Shown here piece by piece: positions 11,623 through 23,009 of a stretch of DNA of 64,000 bases (the stretch's first letter is position 1; every line of letters starts with the position of its first letter). The position numbers and the translations under genes were made by a program. The notes below the pieces were generated by a model. It made no database searches and was not told the origin of the DNA. It worked only from the letters and a program-made list of their open reading frames with translations. This DNA comes from Wurfbainia villosa (Eukaryota; Streptophyta; Magnoliopsida; Zingiberales; Zingiberaceae), in NCBI GenBank assembly GCA_025175895.1, contig CM045989.1:131081272-131145271 (forward strand), in the 5' to 3' direction.

Positions 11623-12114
11623 ATGTCTTCATCCTTCCATCTCACTCTCATGGCTTCGTCGGAACACCCTATTGAGATTTCCTCAGATTCTGAATCTTTC
11701 GAGCTACAGGACTGCCCTACTGAAGACACTGAAGAGTCTGAGGCCCGTTCGACAGCTACCTCGGCCTTTCGTCCCCTCTCCTTTCCGTCTCTAACCACTG
11801 TCCCATCTTCTTCAGCCGGGAGGTCCTTCCGAGCACCCTTCCCCTCCTTCCGCAATCGGGTGTAGAACCCTCCTTTAATATGGGAATACACAGTGGGAGA
11901 TTCCCGGGCCTCTGCTGAACTTCCTCCACTTCCACCGGCCCTAGCTTTCGTTTCGGTCTCTCCAGCGAGGATCCGTCCGCCCCCTTTTGATGAAGCTCCA
12001 CCAGCGATACCTTCTGCTCAAGGCGAGCTCTACAGAGTCATCTTGGCGCCTTCCCCCTCCGAGGAGCCTCCTAACAATTCTCCTATTAAGAGTAATCATA
12101 AAAAGCCTAAATAG
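11623..12114 (+). pseudogene. Antisense serine/proline-rich frame
   Basis: The ATG at 11623 opens an acidic, serine-rich stretch (EISSDSESFEL, then DTEESEARS). It runs to a TAG at 11863-11865. The same frame continues as a proline-rich stretch to 12114. I recognise no domain. The composition resembles the linker of antisense gene A and the N-terminus of gene B, so it may be an exon or a decayed copy of such a gene. Confidence 0.4.
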
Positions 12115-12453
12115 CTTACATGATGTAATCATTCTCAAGTATGTTAATAAAAATGAAGAAAGGAATTGATATCGATTCTTGTCGTTTTCCTGTAAAGGTA
12201 GAGGCTCCGCCATTAGAAAAATGCAATCTCGTCTGAACATACTTTCTCTTACTGTTTTCATGGAATTTAGACCATTTCTCTCATAGTTACTGTACCAGTG
12301 ACTTTTCACCTACTGTCTTTACGCTTCCCCTTTTTTACTAGCATTTATTATCTTTATTTCTTCTGTGAATAAATGCACCTTCTTCCTTTATCGTTATAAG
12401 GACCTCTAACCATCGCGGCACGACATCATCTTCTTTTTTCTCTTCTCTTCGCC

Positions 12454-12732
12454 ATGGACAAAACGTCTGACCAGGACAACAGTTCTCCTCCTTATGAAGA
12501 AAAGGCCGATGAGCAGCGTTATATCGCTAATTTGGAGGAACATGTGAGATACCTACAGCGGCGATTGAGGGAAACTTCTGCCAAGAACTACTCTTTGCAC
12601 CAGCAACTAGCCGGGTCTCAGAAGGAACTATCTAAGCAAATCTTCCTGCAACAATCTTACCTTCGGCAACTATTGTGCCAACCCCAGCCACGCAAAGAAA
12701 CTCCGTCAGTTCCTCCCAACAAAGAACTGTAA
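12454..12732 (+). CDS. Small antisense coiled-coil protein (92 aa)
   Basis: An intact frame opens with ATG in a good plant context (GCCATGGAC) after a pyrimidine-rich leader with a TAATA-like AT segment at about 12345-12370. The protein is hydrophilic, with a predicted coiled coil at residues 20-70 (NLEEHVRYLQRRLRETSAK and onward, leucine/glutamine rich) and a proline-rich tail. There is no recognised domain. It lies between antisense genes A and B and ends about 200 bases before the tandem array. It could be a separate small gene or a remnant of a larger coiled-coil gene. Confidence 0.5.
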   Translation: MDKTSDQDNSSPPYEEKADEQRYIANLEEHVRYLQRRLRETSAKNYSLHQQLAGSQKELSKQIFLQQSYLRQLLCQPQPRKETPSVPPNKEL

Positions 12733-12929
12733 TGCCCTATATATAAGGGTCTCTTTTGCTATCCTCTTCTCGTGAAGGAGTTGTAATATGTAATCTTTCT
12801 GAAATAATGAACTTTCTATAAAACAAGCCTTCACCTGTACTTTTCCCGCTTATCTTCTTCTTCTAACATATCTCGAGCTATGTCAAATTCTATTTCTTCG
12901 TATGAAAATCAGATAGATACACAGCCTCT

Positions 12930-14135
12930 TCACCTTTCCAGTGCACAGGGATCACGCATATACATCCCCTGTACGAAAATAGAATGATATATAGATTAGG
13001 GAATACTCGGCTCTTCCGTTCCGCCATCATACAGGGATAATATATAGTTGAGGAATGACTCAACTCTTCCGTTTCACGGGGATAAAGATAATATATAATT
13101 AATAAATAAGCTCAACTCTTCCGTTTTGCCATCGCACGGGGATAATATATAGTCGAGGAATGACTCAACTCTTCCGTTTCACGGGGATAAAGATAATAGA
13201 AATGCATAACCGAATGAAAGCTCGGTTCTTCCGTTTCGCCATCACACGGGGATAGAATCATGTTCAGCTGAAGAAAGGTTCAACTCTTCCGATCCACCAT
13301 CATACGGGGATAAAATAATATATAGTTGAGGAATAAGCTCAACTCTTTCGCTTCGCGGGGATAAAAATAATAGAAATGCATAACCGAACGAAAGCTTGAT
13401 TCTTCCGTTCCGCTATCACACGGGGATAGAATAATGTTCAACTGAAGAAAGGTTCAGCTCTTCCGATCTGCCACCACATGGGGATAGAATAATATATAGT
13501 TGAGGAATAAGCTCAACTCTTCCGCTTTGCGAGAATAAAAATAATAGAAATGCATAATCGAACGAAAGCTCGGTTCTTCCGTTTCGTCATCACACGGGGA
13601 TAGAATAATGTTTAGCCGAAGAAAGGTTCAGCTCTTCCGATCCACCACCATACGGGGATAAAATAATATATAGTTGAGGAATAAGCTCAACTCTTCTGCT
13701 TCGCGGGGATAAAAATAATAGAAATGCATAACCGAACAAAAGCTCGATTCTTCCGTTTCGCCATCACACGGGGATAGAATAATGTTCAGCTGAAGAAAGG
13801 TTCAGCTCTTCTGATCCGCCACAACACGGGGATAAAATAAATATATAGTTAAGAAATAAGCTCAACTCTTCCGCTTCGCGGGGATAAAAATAATATGCAG
13901 TTGAGAAATAAACTCAACTCTTCTGTTTCACGGGGATAAAGATAATAGAAATGCATAACTGAACAAAAGATCAGTTTTTCTGTTTCGCCACCACACGGGG
14001 ATAAAATAATATATAGTTGAGAAATAAGCTCAACTCTTCCGCTTCGCGGGGATAAAAATAATATGCAGTTGAGAAATAATCTCAACTCTTCCGTTCCACC
14101 ATCGCACGGGGATAAAATAATATATAATGACCAAT
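12930..14135. repeat. Hairpin tandem array in the Tat 3' region (monomer about 58 bp, higher order about 174 bp)
   Basis: GGGGATA recurs about every 50-63 bases from 13072 to 14110 (around 18 times). From about 13182 to 13880 three monomer types rotate with a period of 171-178 bases, repeated four times. Each monomer ends its stem with CTTCCG and is followed by a CCATCACACGGGG-type segment. The types have different inverted repeats: AGTTGAG/CTCAACT, AACCGA/TCGGTT and AGCTGAA/TTCAGCT, each with a 6-8 base loop. Tandem arrays in the 3' region of Tat elements are known and can seed satellites. Confidence 0.88.
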
Positions 14136-14557
14136 GCCTTCTGTATAAAGGGTGTGTGGCTTTCGTACTGCTATTCTTCCTTCCTTCATCTCGAAGATGA
14201 ACACCTTCATCCTTCCCCTCCTACGAAAACAATGATTTTAGTACATAACGGGCCATCAGAGAAATAAATCATCATTTCCCTTCTGCTTAGGGCCTCCTTT
14301 TCTATAAACTAGGAGCCCAATAGTCGTTACAAGCCCATTCCCCCCTCCTTTTATAGGGGATGCTTCGTCTTCCTTTCTTCTTTTACCGTCATTCCTTCCA
14401 CCTTTTCGTCTCCTTTTTCTTCGTCTGTTCTTCTTTCCGTCGCCATCCTCCGGTGCCCCAGTCACCTACCTTAGCGCTTTTCTTCTTTCTCCAACGGGCA
14501 GGATGCATTCCTCTTTCTACCGAGAAATAGCAAGTCGTTACTCACACATCAAATGGG

Positions 14558-16342
14558 GTGAGAGCCAATCGCCAACCTCATCTTCGCCCTCACCCTCGTC
14601 TATTACCATCCCACCTGCCCCATCTCTCCCTTCTTCTTCCTCCGCCTGAAATCCTTGTTACATCCACCCCAGATGAAACCGGAGTAACCAGCCCATCCTC
14701 ATCTCCCCTGTTACTTACAAACCCTAACTCTCCCATTTTCTCCCCCTCCGCCTTGGGTATTCGGAAGTCGCCCCCTCTTTCATCACAACTTGAAGATGAA
14801 TTCAGGGAAGTAGTGTGTCCATGCCAATCAGCTACAGATGCTTCTGCATCCCCGCCTTCTCTTTCTCCGAAACATTACACCGCCCCTGAACCCATGGTAG
14901 TTGATATTCCTCCACTGCATATTTCCCCCTCTACTCATCGCTTGGAGAGCCCCTCACCTCCTATGGGCACTAGCCCAGGCCCTTCCATTTCTCGCCTTCC
15001 CAGCGAAGATTTTTCCAGTTCGATTCTCACTATATCATCCTCTCCAGATTCCTCGCCAAACCAATCCCCTCCTGTAACTTCTTACGTGCCAACCTCGCAG
15101 CCAACCATAGTACACTTTCCCCTCAGGCTCTTGATTCTTTGCCCCCGACCTCTATCCCTTTAAGCCTCCTTACCAGTGTTCCTCCTTCTCTTCCCTTCAC
15201 ACCTCCAACGCAATCTCTAGCTCCTCCCCTTGTCCTCCCCATTATAAGTGAGCCTTCACTGCGGGTGTCGTCCATCCCCTCTTCTTCTTCTTCTCCCCGG
15301 GGCCTTCGAATCTTAAATTTGGAGAAACTGATCCCCTGGATGGAAGGCCTGCGCCATGCTTTATAATTGGTATGTTTCTCTAATCAACTTCTTTAATTTT
15401 CCTTACTTAATGACTTCCTTTCAACAAACGGCTTACAGGCCCTTACCAACTACCAAGAATTGGATTGCTCCCTCCAACAATATCGAGCTCAATCTCTGAA
15501 GTTGGAACAACAACAACGAGAGGATCTGATGGCTACTCAAAATCGAGAGCGCCTCTTGTCGCAGCAACTACATCAATGTTAGGAGCAACTGACAAAAGCT
15601 CGTTGCCAACATCGAAAAGTTGCCGAGACTATAGCGGCATTGGAGGAACAACAGCGGGCTTACATGGAGTCAACATCCATTTGACGGGATGTTCAACCGG
15701 CACAATTTGACAAAGAGGCCTCCCCTTCTCCAGAATTAATAAGCCTTCGAGCACAGGTAACAGAGCTCTTTCAAGAGAAGCAACGAGACTCTGACATCAT
15801 CGCTTGCCTGCGAGTTCAGCACTAGAAAGCAGAGGATAAAATAGGGGACCTTCGCACTCGCCTGTGCAAGGAGGTACAAGAAAACTCCTCCCTCATAACT
15901 TCTAGGGCACATGCTCATGCCCGTATACGCAGGCAAGAAACCTCCCTCCAGAGGCTGGGCAATGAGCTCATCCGCACCAGATCCTACACCGAATATGGTA
16001 GATATGACGAACCTTATCCAGCAGGATCAAACTTCCCAAGCCAATGATATCTCGGTCCTGGAAGATGCTATTACGGAAGTATCCCGGTGTTATAGTGACA
16101 TGCGTCGAGCCCTTCGGGAGCAACAAGAGAAGTGTCACAGGCTCCATCGGAATCGGAGCCCTGACCACCCGAACCGACAGGAGCGGCTAGCCATCCTGAT
16201 GCATGCCACCTATCAAGACGGGTTTAATGAGGCGGTTCGACAGTACGCTGATCAAGGGCTTCCTCCGGTGAACCATCCCACTTTCTCCTTAAATTGGGAG
16301 GCCGACTTCCAACGTTATCCTTCCGATCGGTTTAAGTTATAA
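14558..16342 (+). pseudogene. Antisense extra gene B of the Tat element: proline-rich N-terminus plus coiled coil
   Basis: A serine/proline-rich frame (14558-15163, and in a shifted frame 15139-15366) leads to an intron. Its donor is GTATGTTT near 15370 and its acceptor is GGCTTACAG at about 15437. After the intron a coiled coil begins ALTNYQELDCSLQQYRAQ and is broken by a TAG at about 15580. Further stops follow. The final open stretch (15911-16342) has an acidic-basic helical region and ends RYPSDRFKL. Layout and ending parallel gene A, suggesting a duplicate. No Transposase_28 domain is visible upstream here, so the N-terminus was lost or differs. Confidence 0.55.
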
Positions 16343-16523
16343 CCTGATGTATTGCTTCGGGACATGGTCCCCTTGTTATCTTCTTTTATTTTTCATAGTT
16401 CGCTATAAGGACTATAGTACTACTGTAAATAACTCATCAATCAAACTCAGATGCGCTATACATCTAATCAATACAACAAATTATCAAGTACATCCCCTCG
16501 AGAGCCCCTCAACTCCTTTTCTT

Positions 16524-16802
16524 TTATCCATACTTTCTTATACAGTGTGAAGATTTCAAGTGAATAGCCTTCCATGGTCGAGGAAATTCCTGACCCTGGT
16601 CGTCCTTTAGATAATACGCGGACCCTGCTACGCGACGCGTCACTTCATAGGGCCCTTCCCAATTTGGAGCTAACTTTTCAGGATCTCCAGCAGGATTAAC
16701 TTTACGCAGAACCCAATCCCCCTCCTGAAATCTTCAGGGCATCACCTTTTTATTAAAGGCTTGTTGCACTCTCCACTTGTAAAACTCCGCTCGCCTCCAT
16801 TC
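16524..16802 (-). pseudogene. Gypsy integrase C-terminus (separated by Copia 2)
   Basis: On the minus strand the frame runs from 16802 to a TAA at 16524-16526. It contains the Gypsy integrase C-terminal pattern: GDWVLRKV, then NWEGPYEV, then YYLKD. A TGA interrupts it at about 16735. It joins the integrase core at 24257 across the Copia 2 insertion; the duplicated target is CATTC at 16798-16802 and 24257-24261. Confidence 0.88.
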
Positions 16803-18046
16803 TGTTAGGACCCTTGGAATGGCTAGAGGGGGGGGGGGGGTGATTAGCCTTTCTTTCTTTCTACAAAAAGGTTAGCGGAAGCAATACAAATATAAGCACA
16901 AACAAAACAAGAAACAAAGCTAACACCCGATGTAACGTGGTTCGGAGATGACGCTCCTACTCCACGGCAATCCGTAAGGTGGATTAGCCCTAATCAATCT
17001 TCACTAGAACCTCCTTTGGATGAACCAAGGTGGAGAAACCTTATCTTACAATGCACTCCTCTTCTTTACAATGATGGAAGATTAGGATTAGAGAAGAGGA
17101 GGTTTTGGATTGCTAAAAACACTTGGAAAGCTTGGTGAGCACGTAGGTGTAGTTTGGAGCAAGAGCACTAGCTTCACCAAGCTCCCCATGACCCCTTTTT
17201 ATAGAAGAGGGGCTGTTTTTCCCGTTGGGCTTCAATCAGTCGACTGATGCTTGCCATCAGTCGACTGTCGCCGAAGCCAATGGCTTCTGAAACGCGATCT
17301 CCGCGGAGATTCGTAGCCGCAATCTCCAACGGCCAGGTGATCGATCGATCCCTCCATCACCGATCGATGGGGTGATCACCGAGTGATCAAGGCGGCGATG
17401 AGTGAGATCGCGTGCGTGGCGATATTCTTGATCACCGATCGATGCCCTTGGCGTCGATCGATCACGATGATCGCCGATCGCTTCGCAAAGCGCCGATCGA
17501 TGATTAGGTTTCACCGGCCGAACGCCGACTGGCCGATCGATACATCGATCGGGCCGATCGATACTTATCAAGTATGAGTAATTCATACTTGATTTTATAC
17601 CCTAGACCTAGACTCAACCTTCTAGCTCCTCACTAAGCCTTGCGCCTTCAGGATCCCTCCGAGTCCGCGACTTGTTCATCCTTTGCGCTTTGCTTCCAAG
17701 AGCTTCCTTCGGTTTCGTCATGTCTTGGGTTGCCAAATGCTTGGACTTTACGCTGCCAAGACTACAAGCTTGGACTTATGCTGCAAAGACTTTACTTTGG
17801 ACTTCCTTTGCCAAGGTTCACTTGGACTTTACGCTGCCAATACTACAAGCTTGGTCTTACGCTTCCAAGTCCATCCCTTGTACTTCCTTTGCCAAGATCA
17901 TACTTGGACTTCCTTTGCCAAGATCATACTTGGACTTCCCTGTCACTTAAACATTTTCGCAATTAGATCACAAGATATTGCCTAACTTAGATGATTATCC
18001 AAACATCAAAACATATATAAATGCTTGGAGCATTGTTGCACCAACA
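16803..18046 (-). repeat. 3' LTR of Copia 2 (1244 bp)
   Basis: It runs from TGTTAGGACCC to CACCAACA in plus orientation. It holds a G-run followed by TGATTAGCC (about 16830-16845), the AGTA/GAA hairpin at 16936-16966, a palindrome-rich segment (17230-17570) and a CTTGGACTT...GCCAAG hairpin array (17740-17945). In this copy the palindromes at 17340-17570 mostly read CGATCG where the other LTR reads AGTCGACTG. Confidence 0.92.
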
Positions 18047-18060
18047 ATCTCCTCCTTTTT

Positions 18061-19095
18061 GATGTTTGGCAATCATTTGAGTTAGGTCTTTAAATACACA
18101 CATAATCAAATTTTCAATATGAATTATAACTTAAACACTCCTTCTCTCCCTTTGACATACATCAAAAAGAGAAGGATTCAATCATGAAGGAAATAATGTG
18201 TTAGATCTTGGACTAAGGTACAATATTGAAATTAAGCTCCCCCTTAATCCAAGATATGCTTTATAATGTGTAAACAATAGTTGAAGCAAAGCATACCAAA
18301 AATTCAAAACTTAAGTCCTAACTTTGCACCAACAATGGTTTTGGGGATGAAAAAGATATAATTTATGAAAATTCCCCCTAAAACACTGCATTAGTCAGTC
18401 CTAAATCTTGTTTATACGCAATATTATCATACTATAGTGTTAGGACATCAAAGATACACCAAATATCAGAAAATAGAGTTTATTATCAGAAAACACAGTG
18501 TATCAGTCGACTGGTTTCTGAACCAGTCGACTACTAGGCCTGAAACCGAAATTTCAGCCTTTTCATCCTAATTTCAGAAATGCGGTAGAAATTCCAGAAT
18601 TCTCGAAAAATCACGAAATTTTATGATACATTTCTGAATTCATACTTTATCAAGGAAAAATAATTTGAAAAATATATGTTTTCCAGATTACAAGATTGAT
18701 ACAAACGTGGAACCTATCAAAAGTTCTAAAGATTTTGCAAACTTTGTATCACTTTTGTGTTCCAATTGAAAACTGTTTGTCAAAATATGATGAACATAGT
18801 TTAAAATATATATTATTTGGAATTTCCAACCATGTTCTTTGAGCTATGTATTCATTACTTGAATACAAGCCTTCCCAATGATTGGTCCATAAGGTATTCA
18901 TGTCTCTAGGTGTAGTATTGGCTCATAGTAATGCATCATAACAAGCATGATGAGTCAAGTACACCTTCCCTATCATCTCACATGTTCCTAAGTATTTCAA
19001 TACAAAAATCAAGGTTTCTTAAGGCTTTTGTGAGATGCATCAAGGTATTAAAGAAGTTATATAAGTATAGGATCATGCAAATCTAGAAATTTACT
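18061..19095 (-). other. Copia 2 region between RNase H and polypurine tract, non-coding
   Basis: About 1 kb has no long frame. Many SIRE elements carry an envelope-like frame here; I see none. AGTCGACTG-type palindromes occur at about 18505-18535. Short T-rich and A-rich runs are the only other structure. Confidence 0.6.
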
Positions 19096-19944
19096 CTACA
19101 AACACATACCAAGCTCTCTCCTTAATGATGAAAATTCAGCTTCGGGAAGAGCTTTGGTGAAGATATCGGCAAGGTTGGACTTAGATTCTACATAATTGAG
19201 TTCAATGTCCTCTCTTGCCACATGATCTCTTATGAAGTGATGTTTCACTTCAATGTGCTTGGTTCGAGAGTGATGTACCGGATTTTTGGTCAAGTTGATG
19301 GTACTCACATTATCACAATAAACTTTAATGTTAGAGTAGTGTAGCTCATAGTCCACAAGAGTATGTCTCATCCAAAGTAATTGAGCTACACAACCACCCA
19401 TAGCCACATATTCGGCTTCGGTGGTTGATAAAGCAACACAATGTTGCTTCCTACTACTCCAACTAACTAGGGAGGACCCAAGAAATTGGCATCCACCACT
19501 AGTACTCTTCCTATCCAATTTGCACCCGGCATAATCGGAATCGGTATATCCAAGCAATTCAAATGACCTAGTCCTAGGATACCAAAGTCCTACATTTAGG
19601 GTGCCTTTAATATACCTTAATATTCTTTTGACGGCTACCAAATGTGATTCTTTGGCACAAGATTGATATCTTGCACACATACCTACCGCAAATAAAATGT
19701 CGGGTCTACTAGCGGTTAGGTATAGTAAGCTACCAATCATACTCCTATAAAGTTTAAGATCAATTGATTTACCTTCATGATCACTATCTATCCTAGTGCT
19801 AGTGGCCATAGGAGTGGTTACAATTTTGGCATTTTCCAAACCAAATTTCTTGATCATTTCATTTGCATATTTGGTTTGATAAATATGAATACCCTCATTG
19901 GTTTGTTTGACTTGTAAACCTAGAAAAAAAGGTAAGCTCTCCAA
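19096..19944 (-). pseudogene. Copia 2 RNase H and pol C-terminus
   Basis: The frame contains FFLGLQVKQ at the RT C-terminus, the SRPDI-type connection segment, and RNase H with its acidic residues in YTDSDYAG, TEAEYVA and YCDN. The ending is ADIFTKALP followed by LRRELGMCL. The domain itself is intact. It is out of frame with RT because of a one-base change in an A-run at about 19922-19929. Confidence 0.9.
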
Positions 19945-20776
19945 CCAAACTCATTTCAAATTCATTTTCCATATTTTTTATAAAGTCTTGAAGAAGATCA
20001 TCATTTGTTGACCCAAAGATGATATCATCAACATATACTTGGGCTATGAATATATCTTTTAACATTGACTTTATAAACAAAGTTTGATCTACTTGACCTC
20101 TTCTAAAATCCTTAGAAATTAAGAAGGATGACAATCTTTCATACCATGCCCGAGGAGCTTGTTTTAACCCATATAATGCTTTCCTAAGCTTACATACATG
20201 ATTTGGATAATCTATGTTCTCAAATCCGGGTGGTTGCTCTACATATACTTCCTCCTTAATAAAACCATTTAAGAATGCCGATTTAACATCCATTTGGTAA
20301 AGTTTAAATCCCATGTAGGAAGCATACCCTAAGAGAATCCTAATAGATTCTAACCTTGCAACCGGGGCATAAGTCTCATCATAGTCAAGCCCCTCAACTT
20401 GATTGAATCCCCTAGCAACCAACCTAGCCTTATTTCTAGTGATATTTCCTTGATCATCTAGCTTATTCCTAAAGACCCATCTTGTAGTAATTATGGTGCT
20501 ATCATTGGGTCTAGGTACTAATTCCCACACTTGACTTCTCTCAAATTGAGCCAATTTATCTTGCATTGCCAAAATCCAATCCGGATCATGTAATGCATCA
20601 TTGATCGATTTGGGCTCAATTTGTGAGATAAGAGCAACTTGACTAGTAGGAGGTCTATGAAATGACCTAGTTCTTACTCCTTGAGATAGATCTCCTACTA
20701 CTTGGTCAAGTGGATGATCTTGATGAATTCTTAGGTTTCTAGAAGGGGTTTCAATTTGATCATTGTTATCTTCCAC
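19895..20776 (-). pseudogene. Copia 2 reverse transcriptase
   Basis: A 293-residue frame shows SIRE-type RT: the RNLRIHQDHP and GVRTRS lead-in, ALISQIEPK, the WVFRNKLDDQGN block, QMDVKSAFLNG with its catalytic aspartate, ALYGLKQAPRAWY, and the YVDDIIFG active site. All RT catalytic aspartates are visible. The domain is open, but frameshifts separate it from integrase upstream (20776-20819) and RNase H downstream. Confidence 0.92.
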
Positions 20777-20818
20777 CCTTCTTTCATCATCGGAGTCTCC
20801 TCTTCCTCCCCTTGATCA

Positions 20819-21759
20819 TTACCTAATGTTCAAATTTTGAAGTTTTTGGGTAATGTCTTGATTATTGTCATTAATATCCTTATCAATGGAGGACTTTCTA
20901 GGGTAGGTACTAGTAGTTTCATCAAATTGAACATTGGAAGACTCCTCAATCCCTTTGGTTCTCTTATTGTAGACTCTATACTCTACTTGTGGATGAGTAT
21001 CCAACTAGGATTCCCTCATCCGCTTTTGATTCAAATTTTCCTAAGTTATCTTTGGTGTTTAGAATATAAACTTTACATCCAAAGACTTTGAAATAATGAA
21101 TTGTGGGTATAGTCCCATTCCATAATTCAAATGGTGTTTTTCCTAAAAACCTATGGATTTGAACCCTATTTTGGATATAGCAAGCGGTATTAACCGCTTC
21201 GCCCTAAGTAGCTAGGTAGAGAATATGCATTAAGCATAGTCCTAGCCGCCTCTTGTAGGGCACGATTTCTCCTTTCCACCACCCCATTTTGTTGGGGTGT
21301 TCTAGGACAAGAGAACTCATGCTTGTACCCTTGCTCTAAACAAAATTGTAAAAATTTTAGGTTTTCAAATTCACCACCATGATCACTACGGATCCGGTTG
21401 ATTTTGAGACTCTTTTCATTTTCAACCCTTTTACTAAATCCTATGATTATTTCTAAGGTATCATCCTTATGTTTCATAAAATAGACCCAAGTATACCTAG
21501 AAAAATCATCTACTATAACCAAACAATATTTATTACCATTTAAAGATGGAGTACTATGGCAATCAAATAAGTCAAGATGCAATAATTCTAATGGTAAAGA
21601 GGTATTGGTTAGGGTTTTACCTTTGTGTGATGCCTTTGTTTGTTTTCCTTCTTGGCATGCATCACACAATTTGTTCTTGACATACTTGATCTTTGGTAGC
21701 CCTTTGACCAACTCCATCTTGGCTACCTTGGCTATGTTTTTCATGTTGATATGCCCCAA
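20819..21759 (-). pseudogene. Copia 2 integrase
   Basis: On the minus strand the zinc module begins just before MGHINMKNIAK and includes CDACQEGKQ. The rve core follows, with LHLDLFDC, the second aspartate in SDHGGEF and the glutamate in GVVERRNR, so the DDE triad appears intact. A frameshift near 21205 breaks the frame. The C-terminal piece resumes to 20819 with YRVYNKRT, the usual SIRE integrase C-terminal signature. Upstream, the frame abuts gag with no protease between them. Confidence 0.88.
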
Positions 21760-22955
21760 TCTTCTATGCCATAGCCAACTTTCCTCTTCTCATCGTCACT
21801 AGATGACGATTCATCACTTGAAGAGTCTTCTTGGCTTGATGTGCCGGAATCATCTTCTAATGCCATGAGTGCCACATGGCGTGTAATGTGGCAAAGCTCA
21901 TCATCGGAGGAAGAGTCTTCAACGCTTGGTGTGTCCCATGTGGTTTGAGCCACCATAGCCTCCTTCTTCTTCTTCTCCTTTTTGTCCTTCTTTTTCTTTT
22001 CTTTTTCCTCCTTCTTCTTTAGCTCCGGGCAATTCGGCTTTATGTGTCCCTTCTTGTTGCAAGCATGACAAATCACATTATTACTAAAACTTGAATTACC
22101 ACTAAATTTACCTTTTGAGGAATAATACCCCTTCCTTGCTTCTCTATTCTTGAACTCTTTTGACCTTCTATAAAGCTTCTTGACAAAATTTGCCATTTCA
22201 CTAGATGAGTCTTCATCACTACTTGACTCATTCTCGGACTCGGATGATGATGATGCTTCTTTTCTTTCCTTCTTCTTCTTTTCTTTCTTCTCAACAAATA
22301 GAGCTAAACCCTTTTCCTTAGAGGACATGTTAGTTTGCTCATGTAATTCGAACTCACAAAATAATTCATCAATTTTAATTTGCGAAAGATCCCTAGTTAC
22401 CTTAATGGCATCAACTATAGAAGTCCATAAAGAATTCCTAGGAAATGCTTGTAAAATATACCTTACCAAATCCCGGTTGTCAACTCGCTCACCTATGATA
22501 TAGAGTCCGTTCATAATTTCCTTGAACCTTCCATGCATTTGACTTACAGTTTCATGCATCTTCATTTGGAAGGCTTGAAGTTGTCCAACTAATAGGTCCT
22601 TCTTGGCCCTCTTTGATTCCTTGGAACCTTCATTTAGCTCAATGAGCTTTTCCCATAGCTCCTTGGCGGATTCAAAAGGCCCCACCTTGTTGAGTTGCTC
22701 CATTGTGACGCCGCATTGGATGGTGAGGACGGCCTTTGCATTTGATTCAAATTTCTTGTTTATTTCTCTTGTCCAATCCTTGCTTGGAATAGGATGTCCA
22801 TGTTCATCCACCGGTTCTTCGAAGCCATCTATAATACTATGCCAAATTTCAATATTACTCATAAGATAGTACTTCATCCTACCTTTCCAATACGCAAAAT
22901 GGCTCCCATCGAAGAGCGGTGGCTTAGCGGTGTTATATCCCTCTTGAAGAGCCAT
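21741..22955 (-). pseudogene. Copia 2 gag, joined to integrase by a deletion
   Basis: A 404-residue frame from the ATG at 22955 has the SIRE gag capsid (YWKGRMKYYL near residue 25, then LTIQCGV and AKELWEKL), a serine/lysine-rich acidic linker and one CCHC knuckle (CHACNKKGHIKPNC, about residue 295). After the acidic serine stretch near residue 385 the DNA runs straight into the integrase zinc-module coding sequence in another frame. Normally the gag tail and protease (several hundred residues) lie between. This frame could still make Gag but not a protease. Confidence 0.9.
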
Positions 22956-22995
22956 TGATGTCTTGGTTGATGTTGAGATCTTCCAAGCTATCCGG

Positions 22996-23007
22996 GCTCT
23001 GATACCA
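22996..23007 (-). other. Primer binding site of Copia 2
   Basis: Minus-strand TGGTATCAGAGC lies two bases inside the 5' LTR boundary at 23010, matching initiator Met tRNA. Confidence 0.9.
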
Positions 23008-23009
23008 CT

